A stretch of DNA of 64,000 bases from an uncultured Latescibacterota bacterium (GCA_951813615.1 OX638377.1:5925739-5989738), one strand, 5' to 3'; numbered from the stretch's first letter, positions 25,577 through 34,946 are shown. Program-made: numbers and translations. Notes: generated from the letters alone by a model not told the origin.

Positions 25577-27060
25577 CGCTTCTCCAATATCCGCTCGGCA
25601 ACCCGCAGTGCGTTGGCCGCAATGGTCAAGCTCGGATTTACCCCGCCCGAAGACGGCATGAAGCTGCCGTCGGACACGTAGAGATTTTCGCTGTCCCAAT
25701 AGCGGCAATCCACGTCGAGCACGCCTTCCTCGGGTGTGGTGGCGCAGCGCAGGGTGCCTATGGCGTGCGAGAAGGAGTCGATCAAGTAGCGGTAGCGCAA
25801 CAGGCCGCCCGCTTGGCGCAATACGGCTTCTGCCTTGGCCAATAGGTAATCGCGGCGGCGACAGTCGGCGTCGCTATAGGCGTGCTCTACCTGCACCAGT
25901 TCCATGCCGAAGATGTCCTGCTCGCTGGACAATGACACGCGGTTGTCGCGGCGCGGATCGTCCTCGGAAATGCAGAGCAAGTTCTGCATATAGCCAGTCA
26001 GCAGCCCGACGAGCGTCTTGAAGCCCCAAGGGGCGTGGTGCCGGATGATGGGGGGAGCCGGCGTGTAGATGTCTTGGATGACGCCCACGGCCGTGCCCAA
26101 TTCCGCGCGCAGGTCTTCGTAAAAATCGGAAAAGCAGAGTTGTTTGTGGAAGACCTGTTGTGGGTTGGTGCGAAAGGGAAAGATGCAATTGGCAATCCCG
26201 TTGCAATGGCGCATGAGAAAGCGCCCAATCAGGGGGTGATCGAATCCCGAGCGCAGCATCAGGGCCGGGCTGTTGAGCGCCCCTGCGGCCAAGACCACCA
26301 AGTCGGCCGAGAGCGCGTGGGTTTGCCGGGAGGTGCTGTCCACGTATTCGACCTGCTCGACGCGTCCATCCCGTTGCATTAGTCGCTTCGCCACCGCGCC
26401 GACGATGATGTCTAGCCCGGCCGCCGAGGCAGTAGCCAGTACGGTGGAAGCCATGTCGTTTTTGGCCTCCACCTTGCAGGGGAACCCGTCGCAGGTGATG
26501 CAGCGCAGGCAGAGGGGCCGGGTGCGGTCGGAAAAGTTGATTGCCAGCGGGATCTTGAATGGTTGCAGCCCGAGGGCCGTCCCCGCTTGGTAAATGCGCT
26601 GGGCCGGTGCGCTCAGCTCAACGGTGGCGTGCGGGTACGCGGTTAGTCCCGGCGGTTCGTGCGGATCGGTGCCCACCTCGCCGTGGACTCCAAGGAGTTG
26701 TTCGGCGCGGGCGTAGTACGGCGCTAGGTCTGCATAGGACAAAGGCCAGCGGGCAAAGTCCGCCGGCCGCAGCCGCAGCGACGCCCCGCCGAAAAAGACC
26801 GAGTTGCCGCCGACGACCTCGTTGGGATAGGTGCGCTGGAAGGTGCGGCGTCCGTACTGCTTGACCAACAGGGGCGAGGCCGCGCGGTAGCGCTTTTGCA
26901 GCAGGATGGTGCGCTGGTCCCAGTCCGCGTCGTCGCGCTTGGCCCATTGGCCTCGCTCCAGCAGCGCGGTCTTTAGCCCGGCTTGCACCAGTGCGTGAGC
27001 CACCAGCGAGCCGCCGAACCCAGAGCCGATGACTACGGCGTCATAGTGCGCCGCGTTCAT
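25573..27060 (-). CDS. GMC-family FAD-dependent oxidoreductase
   Basis: This 495-residue flavoprotein begins DAVVIGSGFGGSLVAHALV (ADP-binding GxGxxG). It has EVVGGNSVFFGGASLRLRP near the flavin, LVVLAAGALNSPALMLRSG, and a C-terminal HAIGTLRC...NLYVSDGSFMPSSGGVNPSLTIAANA segment typical of GMC/cholesterol-oxidase relatives. It oxidises an alcohol group. The start overlaps the upstream membrane-protein gene by 20 nt, so the two are closely linked and the membrane protein may be its partner or anchor. Confidence 0.87.
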   Translation of the reverse strand: MNAAHYDAVVIGSGFGGSLVAHALVQAGLKTALLERGQWAKRDDADWDQRTILLQKRYRAASPLLVKQYGRRTFQRTYPNEVVGGNSVFFGGASLRLRPADFARWPLSYADLAPYYARAEQLLGVHGEVGTDPHEPPGLTAYPHATVELSAPAQRIYQAGTALGLQPFKIPLAINFSDRTRPLCLRCITCDGFPCKVEAKNDMASTVLATASAAGLDIIVGAVAKRLMQRDGRVEQVEYVDSTSRQTHALSADLVVLAAGALNSPALMLRSGFDHPLIGRFLMRHCNGIANCIFPFRTNPQQVFHKQLCFSDFYEDLRAELGTAVGVIQDIYTPAPPIIRHHAPWGFKTLVGLLTGYMQNLLCISEDDPRRDNRVSLSSEQDIFGMELVQVEHAYSDADCRRRDYLLAKAEAVLRQAGGLLRYRYLIDSFSHAIGTLRCATTPEEGVLDVDCRYWDSENLYVSDGSFMPSSGGVNPSLTIAANALRVAERILEKR

Positions 27061-27841
27061 GAGCGTAGAGCGCGGCCAACCCGGCGATAATCACCAAGGC
27101 CGCGTAGTGGAACTTCTCGCGGGTGTCCAATTCGCGCTGGATGCGGGGTAGGTTGGGTTGGAATTTCCCGGACATATTGCGCTGGATGTAGGTCTTGTAG
27201 TACTCGACGGTGAATCGCTCAAGCCCGCCGTTCATGTAGATGAGAAAGCCCAATCCGACCGGGTGCTCGGGGTTGCCGAGAAAGTAAAAGAGCGGACTCA
27301 AGGCGGCCAAGACGACTCCAGAGCGCTGGAATTTGAGCCACTTGAATCCCTCGAAGGGCGCGTCTTTGTACGCACCCCCCAAGGCCACGAGCAGCCCGGT
27401 GCAATACCCAGTCACCAGATAGCCCCAGAAGCTTTTGATGGGTGCGGCGACGAGCAGGAAGGCGAAAACAATGGCGACGATTAGGACCCCCGCGCTATGG
27501 CGGACGAGGTCGCTGGTGACGGGGCGGCCAAAGAAGGTAATGCGCGAGGGAACGAAGTACTTTTGCTGGTCTTCGGTGCGGAAGAAGCCCTTGTAGATTT
27601 CGGCGAGGAAGCGCTCTAGGCCCATGATGAGGAAGAACATTTGCACGAGGCCAAGGTGCTGGAATTGCGCGCTGAAATACGGGATGAAGTACAGCGGCAA
27701 AAAGATCGCGACGTGGAAGTACATGCTGCGCGGAAAGGTCTTGGGCTTGAAGCCTTCATAGGGCGCGTCTTTGAACGCGCCCCACAGGCAGGTGTAGAGA
27801 CCGGAGACGAGGGCGGTGATAAACGAAAGAGTGAAAGTCAT
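27041..27841 (-). CDS. Internally duplicated multi-pass membrane protein
   Basis: This 266-residue integral membrane protein has roughly six to seven hydrophobic helices. It is a tandem duplication: WGAFKDAPYEGFKPKTFPRS in the first half corresponds to GGAYKDAPFEGFKWLKFQRS in the second, and LERFLAEIYKGFF corresponds to LERFTVEYYKTYI. The conserved KDAPxEGFK loops would lie on the same side in each half. No named family was recognised. It is encoded immediately before, and overlaps, the GMC oxidoreductase gene, which suggests a joint function at the membrane. Confidence 0.75.
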   Translation of the reverse strand: MTFTLSFITALVSGLYTCLWGAFKDAPYEGFKPKTFPRSMYFHVAIFLPLYFIPYFSAQFQHLGLVQMFFLIMGLERFLAEIYKGFFRTEDQQKYFVPSRITFFGRPVTSDLVRHSAGVLIVAIVFAFLLVAAPIKSFWGYLVTGYCTGLLVALGGAYKDAPFEGFKWLKFQRSGVVLAALSPLFYFLGNPEHPVGLGFLIYMNGGLERFTVEYYKTYIQRNMSGKFQPNLPRIQRELDTREKFHYAALVIIAGLAALYAHERGAL

Positions 27842-28002
27842 GGTTCGTTAGGAAGTTGTTGGAGTGGCCAAAACATCAAATAGTAGGCTCCCCGCCCCGG
27901 TTCGGCAAACGGCTGGCGTGTTGACGTTACGTAGACCATTGGTCAGTTTTTGAGGTGATTCGGCCACTGTCCACTGCACAATTTCAACGAGGAGTTTTTC
28001 CC

Positions 28003-28866
28003 ATGCGGCTCGGCGTCGTCGGTATGTTGCCCCCGGACTTTCGCGAAATCAGCGACCAACACCTAGCGGCGATCAAGGCGCTCAACCTCACGGGCACGGC
28101 CTTTCACGCCCCTGGGGAAAAGCTGGCTACCGTCACCGCCGCCGAGTGCCACAAGGTGCGCGATACTATTGCGGCCGCGGGCATGGAGTTGCCCCAGTTC
28201 GGCATTGGCTTTTCCGAATGCCTGTTTGATCCCAGCCCTGTGGTGCGCGACCAAGTAACAAGTAAGATTGAGCGCGGCATTGAAGTCGCCCGCGACTTGG
28301 CAGCCCACACCTGCCTAATCCGCACGGGCAGCCTCAACCCAGCCGGTTCGTACTCGCCGTCGCCGCGCAATCTCACGCCCGGGGCGCGCGCCCTGCTCGT
28401 CGAGACCCTCAAGCGCGTGGCTGCCAAGGCCGAGTCCGAAGCCGTCACCATAGTCATTGAGACACATCTACTGACCATCATGGGATCGCCGGAAATAAAC
28501 CGCGACGTGCTGCAAGAGGTTGGCTCCGAGCGCATGACCGTGGTCATGGATTACGTCAACCATTTTCAGAATTTGGACCAAGTGTACAACAGCACTGAGC
28601 GCTTGCAGCACATATTTGAGATTATGAACCCCATCTCGGTCGTCGGGCATTGCAAGGATATCAAGCTGTCCCCTGGCTTGGTGCTCCACATCGACGAGGA
28701 AATACCCGGCGACGGCGAACTCGACCTCGCCACCGCGCTCAAGCTGTGGCACGACGCCCATCCCGACGGCTACATGCTGCTCGAACACTTGCCCAACGAG
28801 AAATACCCCAGAGCCGCCGCCAATGTCCACCGCATCCTTGCCGAAGCCGGCATTCCCGTACATTAA
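28003..28866 (+). CDS. Sugar phosphate isomerase/epimerase (TIM barrel)
   Basis: This 287-residue protein of the AP-endonuclease-2/xylose-isomerase-like TIM-barrel family starts MRLGVVGMLPPDF. Metal-binding positions appear in IVIETH, VVMDYVNHFQNLD, VGHCKDI and GDGELDL, with a closing MLLEHLPNEKY. The ATG at 28003 follows AACGAGGAG. It opens a six-gene plus-strand run with sat, an aldo-keto reductase, a deaminase-like gene and a flippase. Substrate is unknown, probably a sugar or cyclitol derivative. Confidence 0.85.
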   Translation: MRLGVVGMLPPDFREISDQHLAAIKALNLTGTAFHAPGEKLATVTAAECHKVRDTIAAAGMELPQFGIGFSECLFDPSPVVRDQVTSKIERGIEVARDLAAHTCLIRTGSLNPAGSYSPSPRNLTPGARALLVETLKRVAAKAESEAVTIVIETHLLTIMGSPEINRDVLQEVGSERMTVVMDYVNHFQNLDQVYNSTERLQHIFEIMNPISVVGHCKDIKLSPGLVLHIDEEIPGDGELDLATALKLWHDAHPDGYMLLEHLPNEKYPRAAANVHRILAEAGIPVH

Positions 28867-28893
28867 AACGCATATCCAACCAAGGAGAATACT

Positions 28894-30090
28894 GTGATTA
28901 AACCCCACGGCGCAGAAGAACTCAAACCGCTCTACGTCGAAGACGATGTAGTGCGTGCCCAGCTTTTAGAAGAAGCCGCTGGTCTACCTGCTGTAGTCGT
29001 CTCTTCCGCTGCGGCATCCTCAGCCGTCATGCTCGGCTCTGGTTACTTTACCCCGCTTACAGGCTTTATGGACGCGGCCGACGCCAAGAGCGTGGCGGCC
29101 AATATGCACACGACCGACGGCCTGCTGTGGCCTACCCCGGTCGTCAACGTGGTCCCCGGCGATCAGGTTCCCGCGGGTGTAGCCCCCGGCAGCCGCATCG
29201 CCCTGTTGGACCCCAATGTGGACGGCAATCCCGTCATCGCCGTACAGGAAGTTACCGCGATCGAATCGCTCTCCGATGCGGAGCGCGCCGCGATCATTGA
29301 CCAAGTCTTTGGCACGGACGACGACGCCCATCCCGGAGTCGCTGCGTTCAAGGCCGCGGGCGATACCCTCATCGCCGGACCCATTGAGGTACTCAACTTC
29401 TCGTACTTCCCCGGCGACTTTCCCGCGACCTTCCGCACCGCGGTTGAGCTGCGCGCCGAGATTGCCGAGCGCGGTTGGGACCGGGTCGTGGCCTTCCAGA
29501 CCCGCAATCCCATGCACCGCGCCCACGAAGAGCTGTGCCGCATGGCGCAGCAGGCTGTCGAGGCCGATGGCATTCTCATCCACATGCTGCTGGGCAAGCT
29601 CAAAGCCGGCGACATCCCAGCCGACGTGCGCGACGCCTCCATCCGCAAGATGGTCGAGCTCTACTTCCCGGAAAACACGGTGATGATCGCCGGCTATGGC
29701 TTTGACATGCTCTACGCTGGTCCGCGCGAAGCTGTGCTGCACGCCATCTTCCGCCAGAACAGCGGCTGCACGCATCTGATTGTGGGCCGCGACCACGCGG
29801 GCGTTGGCGATTACTACGGAGCGTTTGACGCGCAGACCATTTTCGACGGCATTAGCGACGCCCTTGAAATCGAAATTTTCCGCGGCGATCACACCGTCTG
29901 GTGCAACGAGTGCAACGAGGTGGTGATGATGCGCGACTGCCCGCATGGTGGCGACGCGTACCTGTTCCTGTCGGGGACCCAAGTCCGCGAGATGCTAGCC
30001 GCTGGCGAGGCTCTGCCGCCGGAGTTTGCGCGGCCGGAAGTGGCTGATATCCTCGCGGAGTACTATCAGCAAGAAACGGTGGGAGCTTAA
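28894..30090 (+). CDS. sat: Sulfate adenylyltransferase (ATP sulfurylase)
   Basis: This 398-residue homo-oligomeric ATP sulfurylase makes adenosine 5'-phosphosulfate from sulfate and ATP. Conserved motifs are FQTRNPMHRAHEEL (nucleotide/sulfate site), LIVGRDHAGVGDYYG and FLSGTQVREML. The start is GTG with AAGGAG eight bases upstream. No APS reductase or APS kinase gene is present in the window, so assimilation, sulfation or dissimilatory use cannot be distinguished. It sits between a sugar isomerase-like gene and an aldo-keto reductase. Confidence 0.95.
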   Translation: MIKPHGAEELKPLYVEDDVVRAQLLEEAAGLPAVVVSSAAASSAVMLGSGYFTPLTGFMDAADAKSVAANMHTTDGLLWPTPVVNVVPGDQVPAGVAPGSRIALLDPNVDGNPVIAVQEVTAIESLSDAERAAIIDQVFGTDDDAHPGVAAFKAAGDTLIAGPIEVLNFSYFPGDFPATFRTAVELRAEIAERGWDRVVAFQTRNPMHRAHEELCRMAQQAVEADGILIHMLLGKLKAGDIPADVRDASIRKMVELYFPENTVMIAGYGFDMLYAGPREAVLHAIFRQNSGCTHLIVGRDHAGVGDYYGAFDAQTIFDGISDALEIEIFRGDHTVWCNECNEVVMMRDCPHGGDAYLFLSGTQVREMLAAGEALPPEFARPEVADILAEYYQQETVGA

Positions 30091-30102
30091 GGAGTTAAAA
30101 CG

Positions 30103-31119
30103 ATGGAATACCGCAGAATGGGCCGCACTGGCCTCAAAGTATCGGAAGTTTGCCTGGGGACCATGACCTTTGGCCACAGCACCAACGAGCAGGAGGCCCA
30201 GCGAATCGTCGATCTGGCGTTTGACGCGGGCATCAATTTTTTCGACACGGCCGATTCGTATGGCGGCGGCGAGTCCGAGGTTATCACTGGCAAGGCGCTC
30301 AAGGGCCGCCGCCGCGATGCGGTCATTGCCACCAAGTTCTTCAACCCCATGGGGCCTGGCCCCAACGACTCGGGGATGTCGCGGGTGCGCATTATGAACG
30401 CCGTCGAAGACAGCCTCCGGCGATTGCGGACCGATTACATCGACCTCTATTATATCCACCACGTGGATACCCAGACCCCTTTGGAGGAGATGTTGCGCGC
30501 GCTCGACGATTTGGTGCACCAGGGCAAGGTGCGCTATACCGCCTGTTCCAACTATCAGGCGTGGCTCTTGATGGAGGCGTTGTGGATTTCGGACGCGAAG
30601 GGGTTGGCCCGCTTTGAGTGCTATCAGCCGCAATATAGCTTGGTCGTGCGCGACATTGAGCAGGAGTTGATCCCTGTCTGTCAGCTCAAAGGGTTGGGCG
30701 TGGTGGTGTGGAGTCCGCTCGGCGGCGGTTTTCTCTCGGGCAAGTACAAGCCCGGCGAGCGCACCTTGGAAGGCACGCGTTCCGCGGATGCTTGGGCTTA
30801 CCCGCAAAGCTATTTTGCCGCCAATGCCGACCAGACCTTAGAGACGCTCATAGCAGTAGCCGACGAGATGGGCCGCTCGCCGGCGCAAGTCGCCCTGCGC
30901 TGGGTGTTGGAACAACCGGCCATCACCTCGGTCATCATTGGCGCGCGCACCGTCGAGCAGGCGCGCGACAACATGCTCGCTGGCAGCTTTGCTCTCCCGG
31001 ACGAGGCCCGCGCTCGGCTCGACGAAGTCTCCCAGCTGCCGCATCGCTATCCAGAAGCTATGGAAGCGGACATGCACGAGCGCCGCGACGCTGCGGTCAA
31101 TATGCCTGCGCTGGAGTGA
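30103..31119 (+). CDS. Aldo/keto reductase
   Basis: This 338-residue NADPH-dependent (beta/alpha)8 oxidoreductase has the catalytic tetrad visible as Asp and Tyr in NFFDTADSYGGGESE, Lys in VIATKFF and His in YYIHHVD. The C-terminal cofactor region is SVIIGARTVEQARDN. It belongs to the group of YghZ/Tas-like general aldehyde or sugar reductases. AAGGAG precedes the ATG, and the next gene starts 3 nt after its stop, so it is part of the operon. Confidence 0.92.
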   Translation: MEYRRMGRTGLKVSEVCLGTMTFGHSTNEQEAQRIVDLAFDAGINFFDTADSYGGGESEVITGKALKGRRRDAVIATKFFNPMGPGPNDSGMSRVRIMNAVEDSLRRLRTDYIDLYYIHHVDTQTPLEEMLRALDDLVHQGKVRYTACSNYQAWLLMEALWISDAKGLARFECYQPQYSLVVRDIEQELIPVCQLKGLGVVVWSPLGGGFLSGKYKPGERTLEGTRSADAWAYPQSYFAANADQTLETLIAVADEMGRSPAQVALRWVLEQPAITSVIIGARTVEQARDNMLAGSFALPDEARARLDEVSQLPHRYPEAMEADMHERRDAAVNMPALE

Positions 31120-31122
31120 CGG

Positions 31123-32475
31123 GTGACGGAGCCCTCCCTCCAGGCGGCCAAGACCTGCGAGCTTCACGTCCACATCGGCGGTAGCCTCTTTGCCGCCGAT
31201 CTCCTCGACTTGGCTCGCGATTATTACGAAAAGATCGACTGGTCGCTGTTTGTCGATAGCTTTGAACGCGCCTATGGCCGGCGTCCCGATCCGGTCGCGC
31301 TGTTCCGCGAGGCGCTTCACAGCCAATGTCTCGACGCGCTCAAGGCGCACTGCGTGTACGGCGCGGAAGACGGCGGCGACTTTGCCCATTTCCAGGCCAA
31401 GTTCAACTTGGCGATCTGCATCTATCGCCATTGGTGGAACGTCATGGGCGAGCCAGAAGAAATACTGCACCGGATCTTTGCCCACCATCGCCGCGAGGGG
31501 CTGCGCTACGTCGAATACCGCGCCATGGCTCCCTACGACCACATCCAGCCCGAAGCCTTCGTGCAGTTTCACGAGTTGACTGCTCGTGCCATCGCCCAAG
31601 CCTGCCGCGCAGACTTTACCGCCCGCTATATCATCAGCCTGCCGCGCTGGGCACCGATCGAATGCTATCGACTGGTTCAGCGCTTGCTCGATGAAAACGA
31701 GGATTTGCTGTCCACGATTGTCGGCCTCGATTTCTGCCACTTTGAGGAAGGCTATCCACCTGCCAGCACCCGCGCCTTCTTTCGCCGCCTGCGCCGCGAC
31801 AACGAGCGGCGCCCGGAGCGCGCCCTCGACGTGGCCTATCACGTCGGCGAGGTGTACTTCGACAAATCGCTCGAAAGTGCGGTGCGCTGGTGTCACGAAG
31901 CCGCGGAGTTGGGTGCGCTGCGTTTGGGGCACTGCACAGCGCTCGGGCTCGACCCGGAGGTTGCCGTGGCCCGCCGGTCCCAAGCCCACGAGACAGAGCC
32001 GGTCAGCGAGCGCTTGGCCCAGATCGCCTACGATTTGCAACACAAGAATGCATTGGAAGAATTCGGCGTTCCGGTCGATGACCAAGCCCTGATGCAGGAG
32101 CGCAGCCGCCTCTCGGCTCGGCCCGGTGATGCGCTGGTTTGCCGCGCGTACGATCCCCCGCGTCTTGAAGCGGTGCGCCGCCGGCAAGACTTTGTGCTCA
32201 GCCGCTTGACTGCACTCGGCACCGTCGTCGAGACTTGCCCGACCTCCAACTTGCGCATCGGTGCGGTGCCCGACGCCAAAGATCATCCAGTGCATCGCTT
32301 CTTGGCCTCTGATGTCCGACTGGCCATTGGTGCCGACGACCCCGGTCTTTTCGACTGCACGCTCGCCGACGAGGTCAACTGGGTCCAGCGTCACACTGGC
32401 ATGACAGCCAGCGCGCTACAAGCCCGCCTCGGCGACCCGCGCGACTACCGGTGCGGCTCGGCCCGCGTCCGCTAG
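31123..32475 (+). CDS. Adenosine deaminase-like metal-dependent hydrolase
   Basis: This 450-residue TIM-barrel amidohydrolase relative has the metal motif ELHVHIGG near the N-terminus, VAYHVGEVY in place of the canonical HAGE, LRLGHCTALG, ETCPTSNLRIG and LAIGADDPGLFD, matching ADA's SxNTDDP region. It is about 100 residues longer than classical adenosine deaminase because of inserts in the middle. The start is GTG, with little SD. The real substrate may be adenosine or another aminopurine or aminohydrolase substrate. Confidence 0.8.
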   Translation: MTEPSLQAAKTCELHVHIGGSLFAADLLDLARDYYEKIDWSLFVDSFERAYGRRPDPVALFREALHSQCLDALKAHCVYGAEDGGDFAHFQAKFNLAICIYRHWWNVMGEPEEILHRIFAHHRREGLRYVEYRAMAPYDHIQPEAFVQFHELTARAIAQACRADFTARYIISLPRWAPIECYRLVQRLLDENEDLLSTIVGLDFCHFEEGYPPASTRAFFRRLRRDNERRPERALDVAYHVGEVYFDKSLESAVRWCHEAAELGALRLGHCTALGLDPEVAVARRSQAHETEPVSERLAQIAYDLQHKNALEEFGVPVDDQALMQERSRLSARPGDALVCRAYDPPRLEAVRRRQDFVLSRLTALGTVVETCPTSNLRIGAVPDAKDHPVHRFLASDVRLAIGADDPGLFDCTLADEVNWVQRHTGMTASALQARLGDPRDYRCGSARVR

Positions 32476-32481
32476 GAACCC

Positions 32482-33963
32482 ATGATTACTCCGCAAAAGA
32501 TGTTCAAGGGGTTTTTCTATACCTTGGGCACGGGCTATGCGGCGCGGCTGTGCAGCGTGGGACTGACGGTCTTGATCAAAAGACAGCTTGAACCCAGCGT
32601 TTTTGCCGATGTGTTTTTGGGTGTGACGGTCTTTACCATGCTGTCCAGCCTGCGCGAATTCGGCCTAGTGCACGCGCTGTTGCACTTCCAAGACCGAGTC
32701 GAGGAATTCGTCGGCACGCACTTTGTATTGAACGCGTGCATTACCTTGCTGTCGTGTTTGTTGACCAGTGGGGTCGTCTTGGCCTTGACGTTGCTCTTCC
32801 CAGCGGATTTTTCTTGGACCTTCGCCCAAGTCGCGTGGGTGCTGGCGGCGCTGCACTTTGTGCGCCAATTGACCCTGACTTCAGAGGCCCTGCTGAGGAT
32901 GGATTTTGAGTTTGGTCGGCTCTCCCTGTTGCACGGGCTGGGGACGCTGTTGGCCCTGAGCAGCGCGCTGCTGGCGGCTCGCGCCGGGTGGGAAGAGTGG
33001 AGTCTGATCTTGGGGGGGTGGACTACGTACTCGGTGCTCAGCGTGGTGTACGTGCTGTTTTTTTCTACTGCTACTTGGTGCAGCCGCCCCCTGCACCGCG
33101 CCTCTTTGCACTTCGACTGGGTTTGGGCGCGCCGCTTGTTGGGCTATGGCGTGTGGATCTGGATTGGTTGGGTATTGCAGATTTTTATTTGGTGGTACGA
33201 CAAATTGGTCGTGCGCTTGGTCGTCGGCGATACGGCGCTCGCGCTCTACGAGACGGCGTGGTGGTTGGTGCAGATCCCCACTGCGATTATCGCGCATATC
33301 ATCCTCAACTACAGCGGTGCCCTGTATTCGCGGTATCAACACGAGCGAGAGCGGCTGGGCGAGTTGTTCTCCAAGATGATCAGCCTAGTGCTGCGAGTGT
33401 CGGCTCCGGTGTCGCTGATTTTGATCTTCAATGCCCGCGAGGTAACCGCCCTTTTAGGCGGCCAATGGGCTGGGTCGGCGCGCATTGTGGTTTGGCTGGC
33501 GGCGTATGCGCTGTTGCGACCGCTGCTCAGCGATGGATTTAGCCTGCTGTGGGCGGTAGGGGCGACGCGTCGGTCCGCGTGCATCGTGGGGATGCAGGGG
33601 GTAGTGGCCCTTTTTGCCGTTCCCGCGCTGGCTGTCCTGTGGGGCGCGGAGGGGGTGGCGTACAGCATGGGCGCGGTGGCTGGCGTGGGTTTTTTAGGAC
33701 TGTACGTTGGTTTGCGTGCTTATGTGCGCGTCAACTGGTTCAAGGTATTGGCTGCGCCAGCCGTGGGATTGCTGGCAGCCGCGGTCTGTGGATGGTCGTA
33801 CGCCCGTTGGGCCTTGGATTACGCCGTGGGCGATTTTGTCTTGCGGAGTGGAATTATGGCGTTGGCGTACGGGGTTGTTCTCGGGATACTAGAGCGCCGC
33901 ACCATCGTCGAGGAACTCGGGCACCTGCGTCGCATTATGCGCGGGAGCGAGGAAGAGGAATAG
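32482..33963 (+). CDS. Polysaccharide/lipid-linked oligosaccharide flippase (Wzx/MATE-like)
   Basis: This 493-residue membrane protein has about 12-14 hydrophobic helices and the Wzx-type N-terminal segment (FFYTLGTGYAARLCSVGLTVLIKRQL), followed by paired helices with Arg/Glu between them. Such proteins flip lipid-linked sugars across the inner membrane. It ends the isomerase-sat-AKR-deaminase run and overlaps the purN 3' end by 29 nt on the opposite strand. No glycosyltransferase is adjacent. Confidence 0.85.
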   Translation: MITPQKMFKGFFYTLGTGYAARLCSVGLTVLIKRQLEPSVFADVFLGVTVFTMLSSLREFGLVHALLHFQDRVEEFVGTHFVLNACITLLSCLLTSGVVLALTLLFPADFSWTFAQVAWVLAALHFVRQLTLTSEALLRMDFEFGRLSLLHGLGTLLALSSALLAARAGWEEWSLILGGWTTYSVLSVVYVLFFSTATWCSRPLHRASLHFDWVWARRLLGYGVWIWIGWVLQIFIWWYDKLVVRLVVGDTALALYETAWWLVQIPTAIIAHIILNYSGALYSRYQHERERLGELFSKMISLVLRVSAPVSLILIFNAREVTALLGGQWAGSARIVVWLAAYALLRPLLSDGFSLLWAVGATRRSACIVGMQGVVALFAVPALAVLWGAEGVAYSMGAVAGVGFLGLYVGLRAYVRVNWFKVLAAPAVGLLAAAVCGWSYARWALDYAVGDFVLRSGIMALAYGVVLGILERRTIVEELGHLRRIMRGSEEEE

Positions 33964-34543
33964 GGATTTCGCCGGCCGCGATCCGCGCGAGCGTCGCTGC
34001 GTAGAGCCGGTGTTCCGCCGCTAATACCCGCTTCTGCAACGTCTCGGGCGTATCTTCTGCTTTAACCGGAACTTTTTCTTGTACCAGCACCCGCCCTTGG
34101 TCGTATTCTTCATCTACTAGGTGGACCGTCGCCCCGCTCTCTCGTTCTCCAGCGGCCAATACGGCCTCGTGGACCCGCATCCCGTACATGCCCTGTCCGC
34201 CGAACTTGGGCAATAGGGCGGGATGGATGTTCAAGATCCGTCCTTCGTAGGCCGTCAGTACCTCCGTCCCCAGCTTCTTCATGTATCCGGCTAGGCAAAT
34301 TACTTCGACCTCGTGTCGCTGCATCGCCGCTAGGATCGCCGCTCCCAGCGCTGTCCCATGCGTCCGCTCGCTCAGGTGGTACGCCGCGATGTTCGCCTGC
34401 CGCGTCCGCGCTAGCGCACCCGATTGCGAGTTGTTGCTAATCACCACGCGCGGCTCGGCCGCTAGCGTCCCCGCCTGACAGGCATCGATAATCGCCTGCA
34501 TATTCGACCCGGTGTGCGAAGCGAGAAACCCCAGTTTTAGCAT
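33935..34543 (-). CDS. purN: Phosphoribosylglycinamide formyltransferase
   Basis: This 202-residue formyltransferase transfers a formyl group from 10-formyl-THF to GAR in purine synthesis. It has LGFLASHTGSNMQAIIDA at the substrate loop, VISNNSQSGAL, and the catalytic signature HPALLPKFGGQGMYGMRVHEA with the invariant Asn/His/Asp triad completed by VHLVDEEYDQG. Length is normal. It begins exactly where arsC stops, so the two are one transcript. Confidence 0.93.
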   Translation of the reverse strand: MLKLGFLASHTGSNMQAIIDACQAGTLAAEPRVVISNNSQSGALARTRQANIAAYHLSERTHGTALGAAILAAMQRHEVEVICLAGYMKKLGTEVLTAYEGRILNIHPALLPKFGGQGMYGMRVHEAVLAAGERESGATVHLVDEEYDQGRVLVQEKVPVKAEDTPETLQKRVLAAEHRLYAATLARIAAGEIPIPLPRSRA

Positions 34544-34891
34544 CTAGAGGATGTCCAGGACTTGCTCCGGCGGTCGCCCGATGCGCGCTTGGTTTCCCTT
34601 GACCACGATGGGCCGCTCGATCAGGATGGGGTGTTCTACCATCGCCTGAATGAGCTGCGCGCGATCCGTCACCTCGGCCAACCCCAGCGCCTCGTATTCG
34701 TCCTCTTTGGTGCGCATCAGTTCCCGGGGTTCCAGTCCGAGCTTGTGCAAAAGCTCGTCTAGGGTTTTGGCGTCCGGCGGCGTCTTCAAGTACTCGACGA
34801 CCTCTGCCTCCACGCCGTTCTCGGATAACAGAGCCAACGTCTGCCGGCTTTTAGAGCATTGCGGGTTGTGGTACATCGTTACTTCGGCCAT
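34544..34891 (-). CDS. ArsC/YfgD-family glutaredoxin-like arsenate reductase
   Basis: This 115-residue thioredoxin-fold protein starts VTMYHNPQCSKSRQTLALL, with the single active Cys at the helix start. It has the C-terminal ArsC motif ILIERPIVVKGNQARIGRPPE containing the conserved Arg residues. YfgD-type members are often housekeeping and not part of arsenic operons; no arsB or arsR is seen here. It is directly joined to purN and divergent from the dioxygenase gene. Confidence 0.88.
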   Translation of the reverse strand: MAEVTMYHNPQCSKSRQTLALLSENGVEAEVVEYLKTPPDAKTLDELLHKLGLEPRELMRTKEDEYEALGLAEVTDRAQLIQAMVEHPILIERPIVVKGNQARIGRPPEQVLDIL

Positions 34892-34946
34892 TTTCTACCC
34901 CTGTTGAGTATTTGATTGTGAGCGCAAAAATTAATACCTTGCCCTC

